From positions 1 to 7,437 of the forward strand of contig UQVJ01000084.1 of the NCBI GenBank assembly GCA_900544455.1: 7,437 bases of DNA. Direction: 5' to 3'. Of the stretch, positions 1 through 4,888 are shown in pieces. The position numbers and the translations under genes were made by a program. The stretch comes from an uncultured Eggerthella sp. Its GTDB lineage: Bacteria; Actinomycetota; Coriobacteriia; Coriobacteriales; Eggerthellaceae. The stretch's first letter is position 1, and the number at the start of each line of letters is the position of its first letter. The notes below the pieces were generated by a model. The model had not been told where the DNA came from. It worked only from the letters and a program-made list of their open reading frames with translations, and ran no database searches.

Positions 1-22
1 CTACACGACGCTCTTCCGATCT
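1..22 (+). other. Illumina TruSeq read-1 adapter remnant (assembly artefact)
   Basis: The first 22 bases equal the last 22 bases of the Illumina TruSeq universal / read-1 sequencing primer, ending in GCTCTTCCGATCT. This is a synthetic oligonucleotide and not genomic DNA. Biological sequence therefore begins at position 23, and position 1 is almost certainly a contig end where adapter was not trimmed. The neighbouring minus-strand reading frame runs into it without a stop, so the gene there is cut by the assembly and not by evolution. Confidence 0.97.
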
Positions 23-304
23 GCTCATACGCCCAAGTTCGCTCGAAATAAACTCAGCAATCTGAACAGATAGAGCGACAAAGTCTCGTTCACCGTTAAA
101 GTAGGCGCGCAACTCTGGGGCAAAGGAGCTATCTGCAGAAAACTCACCGCGCTTGTTATCAATATGGGTAAGCCCTTTACGCACATGCTTAGTGATATAC
201 GATTTGATTTGCTTGCTTTCCAGGTCGAGCTCGGCCTGCGAAAAGATATTCACACACGAAGTAAAGTCGAACACGTGCAAAATTGCATGTTTGATGCGAA
301 ACAT
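23..304 (-). CDS. Nucleoid-associated protein, NdpA/YejK (37-kDa) family, N-terminal part only
   Basis: Read on the minus strand from the ATG at 304, this is an open frame of exactly 94 codons that runs into the adapter, so the C-terminal two thirds or more of the gene is missing (family members are usually about 330-350 residues). The protein starts MFRIKHAILHVFD, continues with FSQAELDLES and then KHVRKGLTHID. This is the layout of the NA37 / nucleoid-associated protein family (Pfam PF04245): an N-terminal 'AILHhhD' strand, then 'LS..ELDL', then a helix ending in 'KHI.K'. E. coli YejK of this family is a nucleoid protein, and the biochemical role in Gram-positives is poorly known. The start is supported by a Shine-Dalgarno sequence GAAAGGA at 310-316, five bases before the ATG. 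It lies downstream of ssrA in the same direction but beyond a terminator, so it should have its own promoter, which I could not assign. The family call rests on remembered motifs, not a search. Confidence 0.8.
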
Positions 305-367
305 ACCGGTCCTTTCGAAGACAGCGTCCAAAAAGATACCACGAAACAACGCAATAAGAGGCCCCAA

Positions 368-401
368 GTCTGTTCGAAGAGCAAAGCGAGTTCGAACAGA
401 C
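368..401. repeat. Perfect 11-bp inverted repeat with 12-base spacer, possible operator
   Basis: GTCTGTTCGAA at 368-378 is matched by its exact reverse complement TTCGAACAGAC at 391-401, with a 12-base spacer. It lies 64 to 97 bases upstream of the ATG of the nucleoid-associated protein gene, a normal place for an operator. Each arm contains the self-palindrome TTCGAA, so each could bind a dimer, with the arm centres about two helical turns apart. It is not followed by a T-run on either strand, which argues against an intrinsic terminator. It could also form an RNA hairpin in a leader. The regulator is unknown. Confidence 0.55.
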
Positions 402-474
402 GCCCAAAGGAGGTTAGCAAACTCTGGGTATCGGACGAAACGACAAGCACTGTTCTGTTGAGAGCGGATAGTGT

Positions 475-504
475 GAAAGCAGGCGCAATGCGTGCTTTCG
501 CACG
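475..504. repeat. Two overlapping, mutually exclusive small hairpins
   Basis: Hairpin A pairs GAAAGCA (475-481) with TGCTTTC (493-499), skips a two-base GG bulge (482-483), and continues with CGC (484-486) against GCG (490-492) around an AAT loop. Hairpin B pairs CGTGC (491-495) with GCACG (500-504). Read on the minus strand, B has a GAAA (GNRA-type) tetraloop. The two share bases 491-499 and cannot form together. No T-run follows, so neither is a plain terminator. The function, if any, is unknown. Confidence 0.35.
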
Positions 505-568
505 ACTAGCTTACTTGAAACGTTAGCCGTACCATCAAAACGGCGCGCAGCATCATCGCACCTTAAAC

Positions 569-595
569 AAAAAAAGGCTTGCCGTAGGCAAACCC
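569..595 (-). terminator. Rho-independent terminator of ssrA
   Basis: Ten bases after the encoded CCA of the tmRNA, the minus strand forms a nine-pair stem (587-595 with 575-583, two G-U type pairs) closed by a three-base TAC loop and followed by a run of seven T (569-575). Position and form fit the 3' end of the tmRNA precursor, which would then be trimmed back to CCA. Confidence 0.85.
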
Positions 596-604
596 TTAAA
601 AAGC

Positions 605-972
605 TGGTGGAGGCGCGGAGAATCGAACTCCGGTCCATACTAAATCATCAACGAGGCTCTACAAGCTTATTCAATGTTCAGATTTCAGACGAACAAGACC
701 CATTGACAGGTCCACGCGCATCCTAGCGGGTTCAATCTTTTGGTTGGTCATACCAGCTACGTACCAAACAGCATCCCTCTGAAAATGATAACGAAGGTGA
801 AGACGAAGGAAAGCTTCACGTCGTCACGCTGCAATTAAATTAAGCAGCGAGGGCCAGCTGGCCCTGAGTGTTGTTTTTGCCAATTAACTTGACGGTACCC
901 CTGTTTAACGTGGCGAGGAGACCACGACCTGCTCCTCGGATCCGACTTACCATGTCGAAACCAGTCGCCCCC
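605..972 (-). ncRNA. ssrA: tmRNA (transfer-messenger RNA)
   Basis: This is a 368-base one-piece tmRNA that rescues ribosomes stalled on broken mRNAs together with SmpB. It is charged with alanine, enters the A site and then serves as message for a degradation tag. The 5' end reads GGGGGCGACTGGTTTCGACA, the conserved tmRNA start, and the 3' end has a T-arm (CGGAG stem, UUCGAUU loop, CUCCG) and an encoded CCA at 605-607. GGGGGCG (966-972) pairs with CGCCUCC (609-615) as a seven-pair acceptor stem with one G-U. Pseudoknot 1 is visible: stem 932-938 with 914-920, whose loop bases 922-926 (CGTGG on the minus strand) pair with 909-913. The tag frame lies at 840-881. The mature ends were set from the acceptor pairing and CCA. 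The gene has its own promoter and terminator. Confidence 0.97.
840..881 (-). other. ssrA: tmRNA tag reading frame, encodes GKNNTQGQLALAA then stop
   Basis: Within the tmRNA, translation most likely resumes at GGC (879-881) and ends at TAA (840-842). The encoded tag has 13 residues, GKNNTQGQLALAA, to which the alanine carried by the tmRNA is added at the front. The LALAA end is the usual signal for ClpXP-type proteases, and the AGK start resembles Bacillus-type tags such as AGKTNSFNQNVALAA. The resume codon is inferred from that likeness and from the A-rich stretch around it. An in-frame start one or two codons earlier cannot be excluded by eye. A second stop (TAA) follows closely. Confidence 0.8.
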
Positions 973-1000
973 AAATGGGGTTATTCCCCTGTAAAAGTGC
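973..1000 (-). other. 5' leader of the tmRNA precursor (RNase P substrate)
   Basis: From the predicted start near position 1000 to the mature 5' end at 972 lies a leader of roughly 28 bases that RNase P would remove. It contains GGGG (986-989), AATAA, then CCCC (977-980), four bases before the acceptor-stem GGGGG (968-972). CCCC can pair either with the upstream GGGG or with the acceptor strand. The transcription start is inferred from the -10 box. Confidence 0.55.
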
Positions 1001-1006
1001 CTACTT

Positions 1007-1015
1007 AGTATAACA
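1007..1015 (-). promoter_or_regulatory. Extended -10 promoter of ssrA
   Basis: On the minus strand TGTTATACT reads as an extended -10 element: TG, one base, then TATACT (1007-1012), five of six bases matching TATAAT. It would start transcription around position 1000. The -35 region is poor: ATCGAT at a 17-base spacing or TCGATT at 16. That is common when an extended -10 is present. It is the only good promoter candidate between the ppdK terminator and the tmRNA. Confidence 0.65.
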
Positions 1016-1106
1016 AAAGCTGTACTGAAATCGATCTTACATTAATCGTCAGAACAGTGATGCATAGACAGAATGCAGAGACGACATAAAGAATGGCACA
1101 TATATG

Positions 1107-1137
1107 AAAAAAGAAGGAGCCCCGTAGGGCTCCTTCT
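1107..1137 (-). terminator. Rho-independent terminator of ppdK
   Basis: Some 30 bases after the ppdK stop, the minus strand has a perfect 11-pair stem (AGAAGGAGCCC at 1127-1137 with GGGCTCCTTCT at 1112-1122), a TACG tetraloop closed by C-G (a UNCG-type loop), and a T-run down to 1107. It is a strong, textbook-form terminator that should insulate ssrA from the PDRP-ppdK transcript. There is no T-run on the plus side, so it acts on the minus strand only. Confidence 0.93.
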
Positions 1138-1167
1138 AGATCTCAAATCGCAGCAATTGGAAAGCGA

Positions 1168-3888
1168 TTACTTGTCTGCAAGAGCAGCATGAGCTGCAGC
1201 AAGACGAGCCAAAGGCACACGATAGGGAGAGCAGCTGACATAATCAAGACCAATGCCATAGAAGGTCTTGATGGAGTCAGGATCGCCGCCGTGCTCACCG
1301 CAAACGCCGCAAACAATATCGGGGTTACCCTGGTGACCGAGTTCAACACCCATCTTAACAAGCTTAGCCACACCAGGATCAACCGTAGCAAACGGGTTGT
1401 AGGGCAGAATGCGCTCAGCAAGATACTGGTGGATGAATTCAGCCTCAACGTCGTCGCGGGAGAAGCCAAAGGTGGTCTGAGTCAGGTCATTAGTACCAAA
1501 GCTGAAAAAATCAGCCTTAGTAGCAATCTCGTCGGCAGTTACCGCAGCACGAGGAAGCTCGATCATGGTACCAATCTTGATCTCGAGCTCTACGCCCTCT
1601 TCCTGAGCAACCTGAGCAATAACGCCTTCCGCCTGCTCGCGAAGCTTAGCAAGCTCAGGAACAACAGAAACGAGAGGAATCATGATTTCAGGCTTAGGAT
1701 CGAGGCCTTCCTTCTTAAGCTGAGCAGCTGCAGTAGCAATAGCGCGAACCTGCATTTCAGCAAGGATAGGATATTTGATAGCCAGACGGCAACCGCGAAG
1801 ACCGAGCATCGGGTTAGCCTCGGAGAAGCTGTCAATCTGCTCCATAAGAGCACTCTTCTTCTCGATAACAGCAGGATCGCCGCCGGTAGCCTCAAGGCGA
1901 GCGATTTCAACGTCGAGAGCACGAGCGGACTCGAGGAACTCATGCAGCGGAGGATCGAGGAGACGAACGATAACAGGCAGACCGTCCATAGCGCGGAACA
2001 TACCGAGGAAGTCACCAGTCTGAGCCTTCAGAAGGTCATCACAAGCCTTTTCACGAATGGCCTCATCGTCATTGAGGATGAAGGTCTGAATGATCTGCTT
2101 GCGTTCGCCCAGGAACATATGCTCTGTACGGCACAAGCCAATACCCTGAGCACCAAAATCACGTGCAAGCTGAGCATCTTCGGGGTTATCGGCATTTGCA
2201 CGAACACCCATGGTGCGGAATTCGTCTGCCCATTCAAGGATGGTGTCAAGATCGCCAGCGAGCTCAGGCTGAACCAGTTCAACCGCACCAAGAACTACGA
2301 TACCGGTAGTACCGTCAAGCGAAATAACGTCGCCTTCCTTGATAACGATATCTGTGCCGGCAATAGAAGCCTGCTTTGCCTCTGCATCGATCTTCAGAGC
2401 GTCAACGCCACAAACGCAGGGTGCGCCCATGCCACGAGCGATAACGGCTGCATGGGAAGTCTTGCCACCGTGGGAGGTAAGAACGCCCTCAGCGGCAATC
2501 ATGCCAGCAAGGTCGTCAGGGGTGGTTTCCCAGCGAACCAAAACGGTCTTGCGACCCTCCTTGGCAGCCTCTACTGCATCATCGGCGGAGAACACAGCTT
2601 CACCAACAGCAGCACCGGGAGATGCATTGAGACCCTTGGCAACTACGTCGTAATCAGCCTTAGCGTCGAACTGAGGATGCAGCAGCTGGTCGAGCTGCTC
2701 GGGATCTACGCGCTGTACAGCTTCTTCCTTGGTGATAAGGCCTTCCTGCTCCATCTCAATTGCGATGTGCAGAGCTGCAGCAGCGGTACGCTTACCAACA
2801 CGGGTCTGAAGCATCCAGAGCTTACCCTGTTCGATAGTGAACTCGATATCGCACATGTCGCGGAAATGGTTTTCGAGGATAGTAAATACCTCTTCGAGTT
2901 CGCGACCAGCTTCCTCGAGGCCAGGAGTTTCTTTGAGCTCAGCAATGGGGCTGGTGTTACGAATACCAGCAACAACGTCTTCGCCCTGTGCGTTAACAAG
3001 GTAGTCGCCGTAGAATTCCTTTTCGCCATTTGCAGGGTTGCGCGTAAAGGCAACGCCCGTAGCAGACGTATTGCCCTTATTGCCGAAGATCATGGACTGA
3101 ACGTTTACAGCGGTACCAAGGTCATCGGAAATCTTGTTCTGCTTGCGGTACAGGATAGCGCGGGGGTTGTTCCAGCTGCCAAATACAGCCTCGATAGCAA
3201 GCTGAAGCTGCGTATCAGGGCTTTGGGGGAACTGAACCGTGCCATCTACGACCAAAGAAGGATACTCTGCAGCATCTACATTCTCTGAGAAGATCTTCTT
3301 AAACTCAGCAACGAGTTCCTGGAGATCCTCAGCGGTAAGGTCGGTATCGGTTTCGACACCACGAGAACGCTTCATCAGGTTGATTGCATTCTCGAACAAA
3401 TCGCCATCAAGACCCATAACAACGTTGGAGAACATCTGAATGAAACGACGATAAGAGTCCCAAGCGAAACGGGGGTTCTCGGTCTGCTTGATCAAGCCGT
3501 TGATGGACTGATCATTGAGGCCAAGGTTCAAAACGGTGTCCATCATGCCAGGCATGGACATAGGAGCGCCGGAACGAACGGAAACAAGCAGGGGATCTTC
3601 TGCGTCACCGATCTTCTTGCCAATGCGCTCTTCGAGATCGAGGCGGTATTCCTGGATGGTGTCCAAAACGCCTTCGGGCCAGGTATTGTTGGAGTTTGCA
3701 TACTCCATGCAAGTCTGGCAGGAAATCGTGAATCCCGGAGGTACTGGCAGTCCGATGTTAGCCATCTCAGCAAGGTTAGCGCCCTTGCCGCCAAGGATGG
3801 CCTTCATGTTGGTATTGCCCTCCGTAACGTTCTTCCCATTTGCGTCTTTGCCGAAAGCGTAGACGCGCTTAAGTTGGTCTGTCACCAT
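1168..3888 (-). CDS. ppdK: Pyruvate,phosphate dikinase
   Basis: This cytosolic enzyme interconverts pyruvate + ATP + Pi and PEP + AMP + PPi. In anaerobes it serves glycolysis or gluconeogenesis depending on conditions. From the ATG at 3888 the protein has 906 residues, the usual PpdK length. In order: the N-terminal nucleotide-binding region with GGKGANLAEM and SVRSGAPMSMPGMMDT, then GDYLVNAQGEDVVAG, and MLQTRVGKRTAAA at the end of the ATP-grasp part. The swivelling phosphohistidine domain has GGKTSHAAVIARGMG, with catalytic His near residue 479 and the regulatory Thr two before it. The C-terminal PEP/pyruvate barrel has GLCRTEHMF, GTNDLTQTTFGFSRDD and CGVCGEHGGDP with the catalytic Cys near residue 863. 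No catalytic residue looks missing. The PDRP gene directly upstream encodes its regulator. The start could also be GTG 3885 or ATG 3909 (see the start-region entry). The frame stays open to 4014, but that N-terminal extension lies inside the PDRP gene and is not PpdK-like. Confidence 0.97.
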   Translation of the reverse strand: MVTDQLKRVYAFGKDANGKNVTEGNTNMKAILGGKGANLAEMANIGLPVPPGFTISCQTCMEYANSNNTWPEGVLDTIQEYRLDLEERIGKKIGDAEDPLLVSVRSGAPMSMPGMMDTVLNLGLNDQSINGLIKQTENPRFAWDSYRRFIQMFSNVVMGLDGDLFENAINLMKRSRGVETDTDLTAEDLQELVAEFKKIFSENVDAAEYPSLVVDGTVQFPQSPDTQLQLAIEAVFGSWNNPRAILYRKQNKISDDLGTAVNVQSMIFGNKGNTSATGVAFTRNPANGEKEFYGDYLVNAQGEDVVAGIRNTSPIAELKETPGLEEAGRELEEVFTILENHFRDMCDIEFTIEQGKLWMLQTRVGKRTAAAALHIAIEMEQEGLITKEEAVQRVDPEQLDQLLHPQFDAKADYDVVAKGLNASPGAAVGEAVFSADDAVEAAKEGRKTVLVRWETTPDDLAGMIAAEGVLTSHGGKTSHAAVIARGMGAPCVCGVDALKIDAEAKQASIAGTDIVIKEGDVISLDGTTGIVVLGAVELVQPELAGDLDTILEWADEFRTMGVRANADNPEDAQLARDFGAQGIGLCRTEHMFLGERKQIIQTFILNDDEAIREKACDDLLKAQTGDFLGMFRAMDGLPVIVRLLDPPLHEFLESARALDVEIARLEATGGDPAVIEKKSALMEQIDSFSEANPMLGLRGCRLAIKYPILAEMQVRAIATAAAQLKKEGLDPKPEIMIPLVSVVPELAKLREQAEGVIAQVAQEEGVELEIKIGTMIELPRAAVTADEIATKADFFSFGTNDLTQTTFGFSRDDVEAEFIHQYLAERILPYNPFATVDPGVAKLVKMGVELGHQGNPDIVCGVCGEHGGDPDSIKTFYGIGLDYVSCSPYRVPLARLAAAHAALADK

Positions 3889-3918
3889 CTTCTCCTTAGA
3901 CTTAAACATTTCTCCCTC
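3883..3918 (-). promoter_or_regulatory. Translation start region of ppdK with two ribosome binding sites
   Basis: Two Shine-Dalgarno sequences precede three in-frame starts. GAGGGAG (3912-3918) overlaps the PDRP stop and lies only two bases before ATG 3909, which would give 913 residues. AAGGAG (3892-3897) lies three bases before ATG 3888 (906 residues) and six bases before GTG 3885 (905 residues), and six is the better spacing. I chose ATG 3888 because ATG is preferred and the PpdK-like sequence (KRVYAFGKD) begins just after it. GTG 3885 is nearly as good. The gap of 7 bases from the PDRP stop to ATG 3909, or 28 to ATG 3888, suggests translational coupling. Confidence 0.55.
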
Positions 3919-4804
3919 ACTTCCCAGGTCCAAAAACCTGAGGATGAGCGTTTTCATAATACCGCAAGATTTCTTGCGCGGTTTCCTCAATTGCCCTGTT
4001 ATCAGTGCGAACAATGATGCATCCCAACTTGCGCATCAAAGCCCTTGCACACTCCAAATCTTGATACACACACTCCAAATCTGCATATGAGGAAGCCACG
4101 TTGCTGGCATTTCCGAGGCGGCGCTTGCGAATGTCCGCCAGAATCTCTGGCGAGATAATAAGCCCGAATAAGCGCGTAGGATCAACTTCAAAGATTTCTT
4201 TTGGCGGTTCGCTTTGGGGGTCGAGCGGCACATTTGCTACCCGATAACCCAGTTGCGAGAGATAAATCGACAGCGGGGTCTTCGAAGATCGCGACACTCC
4301 GATCAGTACGATATCGGCATCGCTAAGGTCTTGAGGGTTACGACCATCGTCATGAGAAATGGTAAATTCCATTGCATCAATACGACGGAAATAATACTCG
4401 TTTACCGAATGCAATCGCCCAGGCTCCTGAAGCGGCTCCCTGCCTGTAGCTTGTGCAAGCGCACAAAGCGCATTGCTCATAAGGTCTACGCCAATCACCC
4501 CTTCGGAATGAGCGCGAAGAAATTCCTCCATGCAGGAGCGCAAGTCGGCACGGATAAGGGTATAGAACAAGACAAAAGGAATCCGTCCCAACTCAAGATG
4601 CTTTTCAAGGTGAGCTTCCAGGTCCTGAACCATGCTGTCGCAGGATTCCACGCGTGGCAAGATCTCAATTGCGGGATCGTACACTTCGAAACATGACGAT
4701 GCGGCGCGAACCAATGTTTGAGCAGTCGTGCCCACTGAATCGGAAACGACGTGGATCACCGGAAAGGTAACGGAAGCCTTTCCCTGTGTTATCCATTTCT
4801 GCAA
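3917..4804 (-). CDS. Pyruvate,phosphate dikinase regulatory protein (PDRP, kinase/pyrophosphorylase, DUF299 family)
   Basis: This bifunctional regulator inactivates PpdK by ADP-dependent phosphorylation of the Thr next to its catalytic His and reactivates it by a phosphate-dependent reaction that releases pyrophosphate. That is known for plant and bacterial PDRPs and inferred here. The protein has 295 residues, slightly longer than the usual 270 or so because of an N-terminal extension. It shows the family marks: VIHVVSDSVGTTAQ (residues 16-29), EYYFRRIDAMEFTISHDDG (136-154), the P-loop-like GVSRSSKTP (169-177), and VPLDP after it. The family also regulates PEP synthase, but ppdK lies directly downstream and a PEP synthase does not, so the dikinase is the likely target. 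The start is TTG 4804, chosen because GGAGGGAG at 4812-4819 is seven bases before it and no better in-frame start lies before the VSDS motif. In Bacillus subtilis the homologue yqfL also lies near glyQS, so the neighbourhood is old. Confidence 0.93.
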   Translation of the reverse strand: MQKWITQGKASVTFPVIHVVSDSVGTTAQTLVRAASSCFEVYDPAIEILPRVESCDSMVQDLEAHLEKHLELGRIPFVLFYTLIRADLRSCMEEFLRAHSEGVIGVDLMSNALCALAQATGREPLQEPGRLHSVNEYYFRRIDAMEFTISHDDGRNPQDLSDADIVLIGVSRSSKTPLSIYLSQLGYRVANVPLDPQSEPPKEIFEVDPTRLFGLIISPEILADIRKRRLGNASNVASSYADLECVYQDLECARALMRKLGCIIVRTDNRAIEETAQEILRYYENAHPQVFGPGK

Positions 4805-4811
4805 AATGAAA

Positions 4812-4819
4812 CTCCCTCC
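4812..4819 (-). promoter_or_regulatory. Ribosome binding site of the PDRP gene, supports a TTG start
   Basis: GGAGGGAG on the minus strand lies seven bases before TTG 4804. The strong site compensates for the weak start codon and is the main reason for choosing it. The U-run of the glyS terminator ends only five bases upstream (4825), so any leader that begins after the terminator would be about 20 bases long. Confidence 0.7.
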
Positions 4820-4824
4820 ATACC

Positions 4825-4851
4825 AAAAAAGCGGCCCATCACTGGGCCGCT
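4825..4851 (-). terminator. Rho-independent terminator after glyS, immediately before the PDRP gene
   Basis: The minus strand carries a perfect nine-pair stem, AGCGGCCCA (4843-4851) with TGGGCCGCT (4830-4838), closed by a GTGA (GNRA-type) tetraloop and followed by six T (4825-4830). It should end the glyQS transcript. Because it abuts the PDRP ribosome binding site, it may equally work as a leaky attenuator through which part of the glyQS message continues into PDRP-ppdK. Confidence 0.92.
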
Positions 4852-4858
4852 CAGGATA

Positions 4859-4887
4859 CGCGTAAGCGAAAATTGCCCGCTAACGCG
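4859..4887 (-). repeat. Second stem-loop between glyS and its terminator
   Basis: CGCGTTAGCG (4878-4887, read on the minus strand) can fold onto CGCTTACGCG (4859-4868) with a nine-base loop and one mismatch in ten pairs. It begins one base after the glyS stop codon and lies seven bases before the terminator stem. It may protect the glyS mRNA 3' end or be part of an operator or attenuator for the next operon. No T-run follows it directly. Confidence 0.5.
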
Positions 4888-4888
4888 A

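Larger units (their letters stand above)
305..568. other. Gene-free stretch between the nucleoid-associated protein gene and the ssrA terminator
   Basis: I find no convincing gene here on either strand. The open frames that cross it are short, overlap better genes and resemble nothing I recognise. It should hold the promoter of the nucleoid-associated protein gene (minus strand), but no -35/-10 pair stands out. What can be seen is a perfect 11-bp inverted repeat at 368-401, three copies of TTCGAA (314-319, 373-378, 391-396), a cluster of small hairpins at 475-504, and an orphan Shine-Dalgarno-like AAAGGAGGT at 406-414 on the plus strand with no usable start codon after it. Confidence 0.6.

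Noticed and set aside
406..414. Perfect Shine-Dalgarno-like AAAGGAGGT on the plus strand
   Set aside because: No ATG, GTG or TTG lies within a workable distance downstream, so it does not announce a gene.
164..526. A plus-strand frame of 120 codons (and a 102-codon one at 153-461) near the contig end
   Set aside because: Both overlap the N-terminal coding part of the nucleoid-associated protein gene on the other strand, lack recognisable motifs, and have compositions typical of chance frames.
305..604. Possible integrated element or attachment site downstream of ssrA
   Set aside because: tmRNA 3' ends are common integration sites, but there is no integrase gene, no second copy of the tmRNA 3' end and no composition break here. 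The contig ends too soon to say more.
414..638. A 74-codon minus-strand frame overlapping the ssrA terminator and tmRNA 3' end
   Set aside because: It runs through the tRNA-like domain and the terminator hairpin, which are firmly assigned as RNA structure, and the peptide has no recognisable features.
1189..3288. A 699-codon open frame on the plus strand, antisense to ppdK
   Set aside because: It lies wholly inside a clearly real, fully conserved gene and resembles no protein I know. Such long antisense frames arise when the sense gene avoids TTA, CTA and TCA in the matching frame. The product is a low-complexity mix rich in Ser, Asn and Leu.
3889..4014. Longer N-terminus of PpdK from ATG 4014 (42 extra residues)
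   Set aside because: The extension overlaps the end of the PDRP coding region in another frame, is unlike PpdK N-termini, and is bypassed by well-placed Shine-Dalgarno sequences downstream.
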